In this document: piece after piece, positions 40,324 to 50,681 of the stretch
How positions within the stretch are numbered: position 1 is the first letter of the stretch
How the letters are laid out: each line of letters starts with the position of its first letter
Assembly (NCBI RefSeq): GCF_964026495.1
Contig: NZ_OZ032148.1
Coordinates: forward strand, 744,001 to 808,000
Length of the DNA stretch: 64,000 bases
From: Arsenophonus sp964026495
Lineage (GTDB): Bacteria > Pseudomonadota > Gammaproteobacteria > Enterobacterales > Enterobacteriaceae
Direction: 5' to 3'
The notes under the pieces: generated by a model
What the model was told of the DNA's origin: nothing
Seen by the model: only the letters and a program-made list of their open reading frames with translations
Databases searched by the model: none
Made by a program: the position numbers and the translations under genes

Positions 40324-41655
40324 ATGAATGTTCACTTATTATACGCAATAATTGGATTTTTTACAGGAATATTCTTTAGTAGTATTTTATTGCTGTTCTA
40401 CACAAGAAAAAAAATCAACAAAAAAAAAATAAAATTACAAAATTTGTATACTATTTATAAAACTAATTACAAAGAAAAAATTGCTAATTCAGAACAATGG
40501 AAAATTAAGTGTGAAAACCTCATTCAAGAATTAAAATCACAACAAAAAATCAATCACAATCAAGCAATAAAATTACAAGAAGTCATGACAAGACTCGAAG
40601 AAACACGATGTGCTTTTGCAGAAAAACAACGTTTATTATTTAATCATGAAGAACGTTTAAATATCCAATTTGAAAATTTAGCAAATCGTATTTTTGAAAA
40701 AAATGAACGCAGAGTTTCTGAACAAAACCATCACAATTTGATTACACTATTAAGACCATTTCGCGAACAATTAGAAACCTTTCGTGATCAAATAAATAAT
40801 AGTTTTAGTAAAGAAGAAAGAGAACGTTATACACTTATACATGAAATTCATCGACTGCAAAAACTAAATGCGGAAATGACAAAAGAAACAACCAATCTCA
40901 CTAAAGCTCTTAAAGGTGATAATAAAATACAAGGAAATTGGGGCGAAACTATTCTTTCTCGCATACTAGAAGATTCAGGTTTAAGAGAAGGCTATGAATT
41001 TCAAACTCAAGTTAGGATAAACAATAATACAAACAATCATCATTATCAACCAGATGTAATTATTCATTTACCACAAAACAAAGACATTATTATAGATGCC
41101 AAAATGTCATTAACCGCTTATGAACGTTACTTTAATAGTGAAAATGAAGAAGAAAAAACTATTGCATTGCGAGAACATATCCTTTCAGTTAAAAATCATA
41201 TCAAAGAACTAGGAAAAAAAGAATACCATGAATTAAATGGACTAAAAACACTAGATTATGTCTTAATGTTTATTCCATTAGAACCTGCTTATTTAATTAC
41301 TTTACGTAAAGCACCTGAATTAATTGATGAAGGATTAAAAAATAATATTTTACTTGTCTGCCCTTCAACTTTATTAGTGGCTGTACGTACAATTAATAAT
41401 TTATGGCGTTATGAAAAACAATGTCAAAATGCCCAATTAATTGCAGATCGCGCTGCAAAAATGTATGATAAAATTAGATTATTTATTAATGATATGCAAA
41501 TTATAGGTCAAAGCTTAACAAAAGCACAAATTCATTATCAATCAGCTATTAAAAAATTAACAGAAGGAAAAGGTAATTTAATCTATCAAGCTGAAACTTT
41601 AAAAGAATTAGGAATAAAAGTTAAACGTCCAATCGAGGCTACGTTTAACGAATAA
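40324..41655 (+). CDS. rmuC: DNA recombination protein RmuC
   Basis: Predicted membrane-anchored nuclease-like protein that limits recombination between inverted repeats. Its biochemical role is not well defined. It has 443 residues (E. coli 475). An N-terminal membrane helix (about 5-25) is followed by a long coiled-coil-prone region (about 30-190). The conserved RmuC domain follows, with GNWGETILSRILEDSGL and the PD-(D/E)XK-like element PDVIIHLPQNKDIIIDAKMSL. It heads the rmuC-ubiE-ubiB-ubiD-fre block as in E. coli. Retention in such a reduced genome is noteworthy. Confidence 0.95.
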   Translation: MNVHLLYAIIGFFTGIFFSSILLLFYTRKKINKKKIKLQNLYTIYKTNYKEKIANSEQWKIKCENLIQELKSQQKINHNQAIKLQEVMTRLEETRCAFAEKQRLLFNHEERLNIQFENLANRIFEKNERRVSEQNHHNLITLLRPFREQLETFRDQINNSFSKEERERYTLIHEIHRLQKLNAEMTKETTNLTKALKGDNKIQGNWGETILSRILEDSGLREGYEFQTQVRINNNTNNHHYQPDVIIHLPQNKDIIIDAKMSLTAYERYFNSENEEEKTIALREHILSVKNHIKELGKKEYHELNGLKTLDYVLMFIPLEPAYLITLRKAPELIDEGLKNNILLVCPSTLLVAVRTINNLWRYEKQCQNAQLIADRAAKMYDKIRLFINDMQIIGQSLTKAQIHYQSAIKKLTEGKGNLIYQAETLKELGIKVKRPIEATFNE

Positions 41656-41740
41656 ATTAAAAATTTATACAATAAAAATCATGCATAAAAAATATTAGCA
41701 ATTATTATTATAAAATAATCAATATATAACAAACAATAAA

Positions 41741-42481
41741 ATGAAGAAAAAAAAATATCTTAATTTTCATAGAAATAACCAGAATAATATAGTAGAAACT
41801 GTTTTTCATTCCGTAGCAAGTAAATATGATTTAATGAATGATTTAATGTCATTTGGTATACATAGAATTTGGAAAAATTTTACAATAAAAACAAGTGGAG
41901 CATGCCGAGGACAATTTATTTTAGACCTTGCTGGTGGTACTGGAGATTTAACAGCTAAATTTTCAAAAATAATTGGTCACAAAGGAAAAATTATTTTAGT
42001 AGACATTAATAGTTCTATGTTAGAAATAGGGAGAAAAAAACTTCGTAATATAGGTATAATTGGTAATGTTTATTATATTCAAGCTAATGCTGAAGAATTA
42101 CCTTTTTCAGATAACTACTTTGATTGTATTAGTATTTCTTTTGGTTTACGTAATATTGCTAACAAAAAAAAAGCTCTTCAATCTATGTTTAGAGTATTAA
42201 AACCAGGAGGTCGGTTATTAGTACTGGAATTTTCAAAACCTATTTCTCCATTTGTACAAAAAATTTTTGATCTTTATTCTTTTATTTTTTTACCATCTCT
42301 AGGAAAAATAATCACAAAAGATGCTGATAGCTATCGTTATTTAGCAGAATCAATTCGGATGCATCCAGATCAAAAAACAATAAAAAAAATGATGGAATTC
42401 GTTGGATTTAAAAAAGTTTCATATACTAATATGACAGGAGGCATTGTTGCCTTACATAGAGGGTTTAAATTTACAGATTAA
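41741..42481 (+). CDS. ubiE: Ubiquinone/menaquinone C-methyltransferase UbiE
   Basis: SAM-dependent C-methylation of the benzoquinol ring in ubiquinone synthesis (and demethylmenaquinol methylation where that pathway exists). It has 246 residues (E. coli 251). Motifs are VFHSVASKYDLMNDLMSFG, the SAM loop DLAGGTGDLTAKF, and the family signatures FGLRNI and RVLKPGGRLLVLEFSKP. It lies 85 bases after rmuC. The next E. coli gene, ubiJ, is missing and a 591-base spacer takes its place. Confidence 0.97.
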   Translation: MKKKKYLNFHRNNQNNIVETVFHSVASKYDLMNDLMSFGIHRIWKNFTIKTSGACRGQFILDLAGGTGDLTAKFSKIIGHKGKIILVDINSSMLEIGRKKLRNIGIIGNVYYIQANAEELPFSDNYFDCISISFGLRNIANKKKALQSMFRVLKPGGRLLVLEFSKPISPFVQKIFDLYSFIFLPSLGKIITKDADSYRYLAESIRMHPDQKTIKKMMEFVGFKKVSYTNMTGGIVALHRGFKFTD

Positions 42482-43072
42482 TATATTTATTTGTAATTAA
42501 AAAATACTTTAAAGAAATAAATTATAATCATATTGTAATATACAAATAATATTTTATTCAAATAAAAAATAAGTATTCTTAAAAAGAATAATGTTAACAA
42601 TAATCAAAATTATCAAAAATGCAATAAAAAAATACTTTTAATATCTTTTCTTTTAAAGAAATAAAAAATTTTTTAATAAAAAATACATATTTATATTATG
42701 ATCAAAATATAGTAAATCCTTTAATATATTTTTATATATACATATTTGATCATGATATCTCAAATATTTTTAAACATTTTTTTAAATTGATTAAATAAAG
42801 TATTTTTATAAATATTTTATAATTTTTCATGCACTTTTTACTAAAAAACAGTGTTTTTTATTGATTCTTCTTCTGTTTTTATGATTTTTTCTAAAAAATA
42901 GTTAGATAATAAAAAATATTAAAAAACATCAATTATTAAATATAAAAACATCTTATATGATTTATTAATATAAAAAATAAAATATATTTTAATAAAAAAT
43001 TCGATCATAAGATTAAAAAATTAACAAAAAATATTATAAAAAACAAGATTTACCAAAAATTGGAGAAAAAAC
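42482..43072. other. Gene-free spacer in place of ubiJ
   Basis: 591 bases lie between ubiE and ubiB. In E. coli this is ubiJ, a lipid-binding accessory of ubiquinone synthesis. No SCP2-like ORF of useful length remains in any frame. GGAG just before ubiB is the only clear signal. Confidence 0.6.
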
Positions 43073-44713
43073 ATGAAACCGGGAAAACTCAAACGGTTTT
43101 ATTTTATCATACGTATATTTTTAAATTATGGTTTAGACGAAATTATTCCAAAAATTAAATGTACTTTACCATTAAAACTACTATTTTATTGTTTATTTTG
43201 GTTATCTAATAAACACAAAAATAAATCATTTGGTGAACGATTACGTTTAGCTTTACAAGATTTAGGACCAATTTGGATTAAATTTGGTCAAATGTTATCT
43301 ACTAGACGTGATCTTTTTTCAGAAAATATTTCTGATCAATTAGCACTCTTACAAAACAATGTTGTCAGTTTTAATGGTCAAATAGCACGTCAACATATTG
43401 AAAAATCATTAGGTGGCTCCATTGAAAATTGGTTTGAAGATTTTAATGAAATTCCATTAGCTTCAGCATCTATAGCTCAAGTACATACAGCAAAATTAAA
43501 ACAAAACAAAAAACAAATTGTTATTAAAATTATAAGACCAGATATATTATTAACCATTAAAGCTGATCTTCATTTAATATATAAATTATCTAATTGGATA
43601 TCACTTATATCTAGTAGCAGAAATCTACGAGCAAAGGAAGTTATCAAAGAATATGAAAAAACATTAATCAATGAATTAAATTTATTACGTGAAGCATTCA
43701 ACACTATTCAATTAAAACGTAATTTCAAAAAAAGTTCAATACTTTACATACCGAAAGTATATTTAGATTTTTGCAGTAAAAATATTATGGTCATGGAACG
43801 TATTTACGGTATTCCTATTTCTGATATCCATGCATTAAAAAAACAAAGAATTAATATGAAAATATTAGCTGAACGAGGAGTTAATATTTTTTTTACCCAA
43901 GTTTTTCGTGATAGTTTTTTTCATGCTGATATGCACCCTGGAAATATTTTTATTAGTAAAAAAAATCCAAAAAATCCAAAATATATAGGAATTGATTGTG
44001 GCATCGTAGGTTCATTAAATCAAAAAGATAAATTTTATTTAGCAGAAAATTTTATTGCTTTTTTTAATCGTGATTATCGAAAAATAACTGAATTACATAT
44101 TAATTCAGGATGGATACCACGAAATACTGATATTTATGATTTTGAATTTGCTATTAGAGAAGTTTGTGAACCTATTTTTAAAAAACCATTATCAGAAATT
44201 TCATTTGGTCATATTTTATTTCATTTATTCAAAACAGCACGTCATTTTAATATGCAAATTCAACCTCAATTAATTTTATTTCAAAAAACTTTATTATATA
44301 TTGAAGGTTTAGGAAAACAATTATATCCGAAATTAGATCTATGGAAGACTGCAAAACCATTCCTAAAAAAATGGATTCAAAAAGAAATAGGATTAGTAAG
44401 TATTATTAATGCATTTAAAAAACAAACGCCTAATTTTTATACAAATACAATACCAGAAATCCCTAAATTGTTGTACGAAGCACTTAACCAACATAAATCT
44501 TTACAAGATAATCTTGAAAAATATCACCTTCAATTCAAAAAACAAAATAATAAAAAAATCGAAAAATATTATTTATTTAGTATAGGTGCAACTTCTTTAT
44601 TATGTGGAACTGTATTACAAATTTTTCATTTCAAAATCAGTGCTATAATTTTAATGTTTTTTAGTATAATTTCATGGAGTATAGGTTTGTATAAAATAAG
44701 AAAAATAGATTAA
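43073..44713 (+). CDS. ubiB: Ubiquinone biosynthesis ATPase/kinase-like protein UbiB
   Basis: Membrane-anchored atypical kinase-like ATPase needed for aerobic ubiquinone synthesis, possibly to extract prenylated intermediates from the membrane. It is 546 residues, equal to E. coli. The UbiB family KxGQ motif (IKFGQMLSTRRDLF, about residue 64) and the Ala-rich nucleotide loop (LASASIAQVH) are present. The catalytic-loop segment is DSFFHADMHPGNIF and the metal motif is GIDCGIVG. Two C-terminal membrane helices (about 500-540) anchor it. GGAG precedes the ATG. The tatABCD genes that follow in E. coli are absent. Confidence 0.97.
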   Translation: MKPGKLKRFYFIIRIFLNYGLDEIIPKIKCTLPLKLLFYCLFWLSNKHKNKSFGERLRLALQDLGPIWIKFGQMLSTRRDLFSENISDQLALLQNNVVSFNGQIARQHIEKSLGGSIENWFEDFNEIPLASASIAQVHTAKLKQNKKQIVIKIIRPDILLTIKADLHLIYKLSNWISLISSSRNLRAKEVIKEYEKTLINELNLLREAFNTIQLKRNFKKSSILYIPKVYLDFCSKNIMVMERIYGIPISDIHALKKQRINMKILAERGVNIFFTQVFRDSFFHADMHPGNIFISKKNPKNPKYIGIDCGIVGSLNQKDKFYLAENFIAFFNRDYRKITELHINSGWIPRNTDIYDFEFAIREVCEPIFKKPLSEISFGHILFHLFKTARHFNMQIQPQLILFQKTLLYIEGLGKQLYPKLDLWKTAKPFLKKWIQKEIGLVSIINAFKKQTPNFYTNTIPEIPKLLYEALNQHKSLQDNLEKYHLQFKKQNNKKIEKYYLFSIGATSLLCGTVLQIFHFKISAIILMFFSIISWSIGLYKIRKID

Positions 44714-45641
44714 TTCAAATACATATTTATAAAATTTCTAATAAAAAAACAAATTTATTAATTTATGATTCATTATACATAATTTAAACATTACTATTTT
44801 AAATTTAAAAATAAAGCATAAAAAATAATCTTCATAAAATTAATATAAGATTATAAAATTTTTAAATAATTTTGACAAATAACATTTATACAAAAACATA
44901 AAAATTATGAACAAAATACATATTTTAGATCATAAACTTACAATACATATTTAAAATATTTTTATTTTAAAATCACTATTAATAAAATATATAATTTTTA
45001 TAAAACTATAAATTTACTCTATATTAAATGTTTTATTAAAAAAATAAAATGAAATAAAAAAATATTTATATAATAACAATATATTAACAAGATTTTTTAA
45101 AAGTAATATTACCACAAGACAATCTTATTAATGTTTTATATATAAAACTTAGTATGCAATATTAATTTAGTAAATCATATAAAAATGTTTTTATAATATA
45201 TAATATAAAAAAAAATATACACTATTATCTATAGCAGTAATTGTTATTTTTTTTATAAAAAACACCAAAAAATAGAAATATCAAATTTTAAATAATATGA
45301 TATCATATTTTTAATTTATAAAAAATAATAAATCAATCATAAAAACTATTAAAAATAAAGATCAAAGATTTATTCTTATATTTTTAATGTATTAATTAGA
45401 AAAATAATTTTACTTTATGATTTACAAAAACATAATCACAAAAATAATGCTTTACAAAAATAGATAACCACTCTTTATTGACTTAAATTTAATTATATTA
45501 ACTTAAATTTAATTTTAGATTTTTATAAAAAAGTACCGAAAATTATTAAGTATTATTATACAAATTATACAAAAAATTACATTTATAATATAAATTAAAT
45601 ATGTTAATCAAACTTTTATAAGTTGTAAAACAAAAAATATA
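44714..45641. other. Gene-free spacer in place of tatABCD and rfaH
   Basis: 928 bases lie between ubiB and ubiD. E. coli carries tatA, tatB, tatC, tatD and rfaH here. No TatC-like membrane ORF remains. A 20-bp partial tandem duplication (ACTTAAATTTAATTATATTA) begins at 45481. Confidence 0.6.
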
Positions 45642-47132
45642 ATGAAATATCATAACCTAAGACATTTTTTATTAATATTAGAACAAAAAAAAGAATTAAA
45701 ACGTATCACTTATAGTGTCGATCCATATTTAGAAATGACAGAAATAGCAGATCGCACTTTACGAGCAGGTGGACCAGCATTATTATTTGAAAATCCAAAA
45801 GGTTTCAATATGCCTGTACTTTGCAATTTATTTGGCACTACCAATCGAGTTGCAATGGGGATGGGAAAAGAAAACATCAAATTATTAAATGAAGTCGGTT
45901 ACTTATTAGCTTTTTTAAGAGAACCAGAACCTCCAAAAAAAATGGTCGATTTTATTAAAAAATTATCTCAATTTAAAAAAATTTTTTATATGCCTACAAA
46001 AAAATTACGATGGGGGGGTTGCCAGGAAAAAATTTTGAAAGGGGATGATGTTGATCTTTTCCGTATTCCAATCATGCATTGTTGGCCAGATGATATAGCT
46101 CCACTTATAACATGGGGGATTACTATTACTAAAGGACCCAATAAAACACGTCAAAATTTAGGTATATATCGACAACAATTATTAAGTAAAAATAAATTAA
46201 TTATGCGTTGGTTGTCTAACCGTGGTGGTGCATTAGATTTTCAAGAATGGTGCAAAAAGTATCCAGGCAAATCTTTTCCTGTAGCAGTTGCTTTAGGCGC
46301 TGATCCTGCAACTATTTTAGCGGCAGTGACACCAATTCCAGATACACTGTCTGAATACGCATTTGCTGGATTATTACGAGGATATCGTTCAAGGGTTGTA
46401 AAATGTATTTCTAATCAACTTGAAGTACCAGCAAATTCAGAAATAATCCTGGAAGGATACATAAATCCTCAGGAATCAGCACCAGAGGGGCCATATGGTG
46501 ATCATACCGGTTACTATAATGAAGTAAAAATATTCCCTGTATTTACAGTGACACATATAACACAACGTTTGCAACCTATTTATCATTCAACTTATACAGG
46601 TCGTCCTCCTGATGAACCTAGCGTATTAAGCGCTGCACTAAATGAGGTATTTATTCCTATATTACAGAAAAAATTCCCAGAAATTATTGATTTTTATTTA
46701 CCTCCTGAAGCATGTTCTTATCGATTAGCCGTAATAACAATAAAAAAAAAATATATTGGCCATCCGAAACATATTATGATGGGTATTTGGTCTTATTTAC
46801 GTCAATTTATGTATACTAAATTTATTATTGTTTGTGATGAAGATATTAACGCTCGTAATTGGCATGATGTTATTTGGGCAATTACAACTAGAATGGATCC
46901 TGCAAGAGATACACTGATAATAGAAAATACCCCTATAGATTATCTTGATTTTGCATCACCAATCTCGGGTTTAGGATCAAAAATAGGATTTGATGCAACT
47001 AATAAATGGTTAGGAGAAACACAAAGAACATGGGGGCGCAAAATTGTTATGACAGAAAAAATAAAAAAACGAATAGATAAAATCTGGAATGAATTAAATA
47101 TTTGTGCATTTAAAGAGAATATAGATGACTAA
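45642..47132 (+). CDS. ubiD: 3-octaprenyl-4-hydroxybenzoate decarboxylase UbiD
   Basis: Prenylated-FMN-dependent decarboxylase of ubiquinone synthesis. It has 496 residues (E. coli 497). Conserved segments are RTLRAGGPALLFENPKG, the prFMN-site motif EGPYGDHTGYYNE around residue 285, and the C-terminal GSKIGFDATNKW. A run of seven G occurs at 46012-46018 in the WGGCQEK codons. It needs UbiX, not in this window, to make its cofactor. Its 3' end overlaps fre by 8 bases. Confidence 0.97.
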   Translation: MKYHNLRHFLLILEQKKELKRITYSVDPYLEMTEIADRTLRAGGPALLFENPKGFNMPVLCNLFGTTNRVAMGMGKENIKLLNEVGYLLAFLREPEPPKKMVDFIKKLSQFKKIFYMPTKKLRWGGCQEKILKGDDVDLFRIPIMHCWPDDIAPLITWGITITKGPNKTRQNLGIYRQQLLSKNKLIMRWLSNRGGALDFQEWCKKYPGKSFPVAVALGADPATILAAVTPIPDTLSEYAFAGLLRGYRSRVVKCISNQLEVPANSEIILEGYINPQESAPEGPYGDHTGYYNEVKIFPVFTVTHITQRLQPIYHSTYTGRPPDEPSVLSAALNEVFIPILQKKFPEIIDFYLPPEACSYRLAVITIKKKYIGHPKHIMMGIWSYLRQFMYTKFIIVCDEDINARNWHDVIWAITTRMDPARDTLIIENTPIDYLDFASPISGLGSKIGFDATNKWLGETQRTWGRKIVMTEKIKKRIDKIWNELNICAFKENIDD

Positions 47133-47856
47133 ATTAAAATGTAAAGTGGTATCTATAAAATCCATTAATAATACTGTCTATCGTGTTTTATTATTACCTC
47201 AAGGTCAATTTTCATTTCTTGCTGGTCAATATTTGATGCTTATTATAGATGAATATAACCAACGACCCTTTTCAATAGCTTCAATCCCTTCAGAAAAAAA
47301 AACTATTGAATTACATATAAGTGCATCAAGATTTCATTTATATGGCATAGAAGTAATGAAAATCATTTATAAAAAAAATAGTATTAATATTGATATACCA
47401 TATGGTAAAGCTTGGTTCCGTGAAGGAAGCAAAAAACCTATGATTATTATTACAGGAGGAACAGGATTTTCTTACACTCAATCTATTTTACATGCTGCAT
47501 TAAAAGAAAATCCAAATAGAGAAATTACTTTTTATTGGGGTAGTCGCCAATTAGAAAATCTATATTATTTAAATGAACTAAAATATCTCTCAAAGAAATA
47601 TGCTAATTTAAACATTATTTTCGTAATTGAAGAATACATATCACATTGGACGGGGCGAAGAGGTACAGTATTAAATGCTGTACTAAATGATTTTAATAAA
47701 CTTACTCAATATGAAATTTATATTGCAGGTTCATTTAAAATGGCTAAAACTACTAGAGAATGTCTATGTAATGAAAGAGGGGCAATTGCAAAATATTGTT
47801 ATGGTGATGCATTTGAATCTTTTTTAATTACATCAGAAACAAATCAATCCATATAA
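47125..47856 (+). CDS. fre: NAD(P)H-flavin reductase Fre
   Basis: Reduces free FMN, FAD or riboflavin with NAD(P)H in the cytoplasm. It has 243 residues (E. coli 233). The flavin motif RPFSIASIPS is near residue 50. The NAD-binding segment is IIITGGTGFSYTQSILH. The C-terminal pocket segment is YCYGDAFESF. It overlaps ubiD by 8 bases and lies immediately downstream as in E. coli. Reduced FMN from Fre could serve the UbiX/UbiD cofactor system or iron release, which may explain its retention. Confidence 0.96.
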   Translation: MTKLKCKVVSIKSINNTVYRVLLLPQGQFSFLAGQYLMLIIDEYNQRPFSIASIPSEKKTIELHISASRFHLYGIEVMKIIYKKNSINIDIPYGKAWFREGSKKPMIIITGGTGFSYTQSILHAALKENPNREITFYWGSRQLENLYYLNELKYLSKKYANLNIIFVIEEYISHWTGRRGTVLNAVLNDFNKLTQYEIYIAGSFKMAKTTRECLCNERGAIAKYCYGDAFESFLITSETNQSI

Positions 47857-48776
47857 TGGATCTCATATTTAAAATATTCAAAAACATATTTTTTTAAAAA
47901 AAGACTAAAAAACATAAATTTTAAAATATACTGTAAAATCTGACATGTCATCTAATATTAAATACAAGCTATAATTTTAAAAAAATGAATCATAATTTTT
48001 TCTATATTAAGAAAAATCAAAAATATTTTATACAAAATAATCTACAAAAAAACTATAAAAAATTTATATTACACTAAATACATAATCCTTGAAAAAAAAT
48101 CTAAACAAAAAAATAAAAAAAAATTTAATCAATATATTTAATCATATTTTTATCTTTATATATAAAATCACAATATAAAATTGTATCTGCAGATAACAAT
48201 TTATCTATAAATAAAATGATCTAAAATATAATAAAATATTGTTATACATTAATATTAGGAAAAATTTTAAATAAAAATTTTATGGAATTTATTTATATTT
48301 CAAAAATATTCAAATAAATATATAAACTTTTTCTTCTTTATTTGTGTTATTTGTATTATGATGTCAATCATTACATTAAATATATTCATTTATTTTAAAT
48401 TAATGATAATCAATCATTAATAATCATAAAAACAGTAATATAATAATGAAATTTCTTTAATTTTTATTGTAGAAAAATCTGATTTTTTATGAAAAATGTT
48501 TATTTTAAAAATCTTTCTTTAAAAAGAATAAAAATATATCAGAATATTTATATAGATTTTTTAAATCATGATATAATTTTTGATTAAAAAATTAAAGATA
48601 AAATAAACAGAAACACAATACATTATTATATATTTTCAATAAATAATTTCAAAAATCTAAATATAATCAAAAATTATACAAATATTTCAAAAATACTACA
48701 AATATTAAAAAAAATTTTCTGATATTAAAAATAAATTACAAAATTTTAAAAAAAATTATCAAGGAGCATATAAATA
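47857..48776. other. Gene-free spacer upstream of ssb
   Basis: 920 bases of A/T-rich DNA. In E. coli ssb is divergent from uvrA, which is not here. No ORF is recognised. The ssb promoter should lie near the right end, but no LexA-type operator is visible. Confidence 0.6.
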
Positions 48777-49325
48777 ATGGGTAACAGAGGTATTAATAAA
48801 GTTATATTAATCGGTAATTTAGGACAAGATCCAGAAATTCGTTATATGCCAAATGGAAGTATGGTTGCAAATTTAACACTAGCAACTTCCGAAAGTTGGC
48901 GTGATAAACAAACTGGCAATATACGTGAAAAAACAGAGTGGCACCGTATAGTCATTTTTGGTAAACTCGCAGAAATAGCAAGTGAATATTTACGCAAGGG
49001 TTCACAAGTTTATATAGAAGGCTCATTGCAAACTCGAAAATGGCAGGATCAAAATGGACAAGATCGTTATACTACTGAAGTAATAGTAAATATTACAGGT
49101 ACACTTCAAATGTTAGGTACTCGTATGAATCTAAATTCAGAAGAAAACTTACAACGCAAAAAACTTGATACTTGGAAACAAATACAAGACCCACAGTCTA
49201 CAGCAATAAATGAAAAAGAAGACAAAGAAGAAAAACTTATCGCATTATCTGAAAGTGAATCAACTAACAATAAAGAAAATAACAAAGAAACACTAATAGA
49301 TTTTGATGATGATATCCCATTTTAA
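48777..49325 (+). CDS. ssb: Single-stranded DNA-binding protein SSB
   Basis: Tetrameric OB-fold protein coating single-stranded DNA in replication and repair. It has 182 residues (E. coli 178). The OB domain (about 1-112) includes GINKVILIGNLGQDPEIRY, EKTEWHRIVIFGKLAE and GSQVYIEGSLQTRKWQD. A low-complexity linker rich in Glu, Lys and Asn replaces the Gly/Gln-rich E. coli linker. The acidic partner-binding tip DFDDDIPF is intact. AGGAG precedes the ATG. Confidence 0.98.
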   Translation: MGNRGINKVILIGNLGQDPEIRYMPNGSMVANLTLATSESWRDKQTGNIREKTEWHRIVIFGKLAEIASEYLRKGSQVYIEGSLQTRKWQDQNGQDRYTTEVIVNITGTLQMLGTRMNLNSEENLQRKKLDTWKQIQDPQSTAINEKEDKEEKLIALSESESTNNKENNKETLIDFDDDIPF

Positions 49326-49548
49326 ATACTTTTTATACTATGAAAAAATATACGATTATCAATCTTATTTTTTTTTATAATACAAAAACATGATTTTTAT
49401 CATATTCCATATGATAACAAAAAATTTTTGTTATTTCAAAAATACTAAAACAAAAATATACAGCATTTTATAAAAAATTAAAATAAAAATTTTAAAAAAA
49501 ATAGTATGAACAATATTTTATTTTAAAAACTCTTTTTATTTTAATTTA

Positions 49549-50649
49549 TTAATCTAAATATTCTATTTTTATGCGAGAAGTTAATTTTGTTAGTAATTCA
49601 TAATTACTAAGATGAACATATGATGCTACTTCTTCAACAGGTAATAAATCTCCCCATATAATAACCTCATCACCAACTTTATCACTAATATTTTTTCCTA
49701 AATCTACTAATATCATATCCATGGAAACTTTACCAACAATAGGTACTTTACGTCCATTAATCAAAACCGGCGTGCCTGAAGGAGCATTTCCTGGATATCC
49801 ATCACCATAACCAATAGCTACCACTCCAAGAGTAGTATCATGATTACTCATCCAAACACCATCATAACCTACTGTTTCGCCTGCGTTATGTTTACGGATA
49901 GCAATTAAATTAGATTTCAATGTCATTACAGGTAATAAACCAAAATCTTTTCCCTGCTTACCTTGCTGCGGTGAAGACCCATACATTATAATACCAATCC
50001 GCACCCAATCAAAATATGATTCAGGCCAAAATAAAATACCAGAAGAAGCAGCAATAGATTTTTCACCTGGTTTATCTTTTACAAAAGCATTAAAACACGC
50101 TAATTGTTGATGTGTAGCTATAGGAAATTCTGGATGATCTGCTTGATAAAAATGACTGATAATATTAACAGGTTTTTTAATATGACGACATCTTATTAAA
50201 CGATTATAAAACATTTTCCCTTCTTCTGGTCTTATTCCTAAGCGATGCATACCAGTATCTAATTTCATCCAAACTTTTACAACATTTTTAATTTCATTTT
50301 TTTTAAAAATTTCAAGTTTTTCTATGCTTTTAAGTTGTTCTATAGTATGTATAACAACATCAATTTTATTTTTAATGATAATAAATAATTCTGATTGATC
50401 AAAAAAACCTTCTAATAACAAAATAGGTTTATTTATCCCATACTCACGCAAAGCTATTGCTTCACTAATACGAGCAACACCAAAACAATCTATAAGCTTT
50501 TCTATTGTAATAGCAGTTTCTAATAAACCATGTCCATAAGCATTAGCTTTAACTATAGCAATTAAACGACTATCAGAAACAATTTCTCGTACTTTTTTTA
50601 TATTATAACACAAAGCAGAACGATCAATAATAGCAGTTGCCAGTTTCAT
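49549..50649 (-). CDS. alr: Alanine racemase Alr
   Basis: PLP enzyme converting L-alanine to D-alanine for peptidoglycan. I choose MKLATAIIDR (50649), giving 366 residues (E. coli 359). The ATG 15 bases upstream adds unconserved residues, while GATGAG lies in the right place before 50649. The PLP-lysine segment IVKANAYGHGLLE is at about residue 35. Others are WMKLDTGMHRLG, VGYDGVW (catalytic tyrosine) and GYGDGYPGNAPSGTPV. It lies 32 bases after dnaB on the same strand, the E. coli order. Retention points to a cell wall still being made. Confidence 0.97.
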   Translation of the reverse strand: MKLATAIIDRSALCYNIKKVREIVSDSRLIAIVKANAYGHGLLETAITIEKLIDCFGVARISEAIALREYGINKPILLLEGFFDQSELFIIIKNKIDVVIHTIEQLKSIEKLEIFKKNEIKNVVKVWMKLDTGMHRLGIRPEEGKMFYNRLIRCRHIKKPVNIISHFYQADHPEFPIATHQQLACFNAFVKDKPGEKSIAASSGILFWPESYFDWVRIGIIMYGSSPQQGKQGKDFGLLPVMTLKSNLIAIRKHNAGETVGYDGVWMSNHDTTLGVVAIGYGDGYPGNAPSGTPVLINGRKVPIVGKVSMDMILVDLGKNISDKVGDEVIIWGDLLPVEEVASYVHLSNYELLTKLTSRIKIEYLD

Positions 50650-50681
50650 GAAACTCATCTTCATTAAATATAATATATAAA

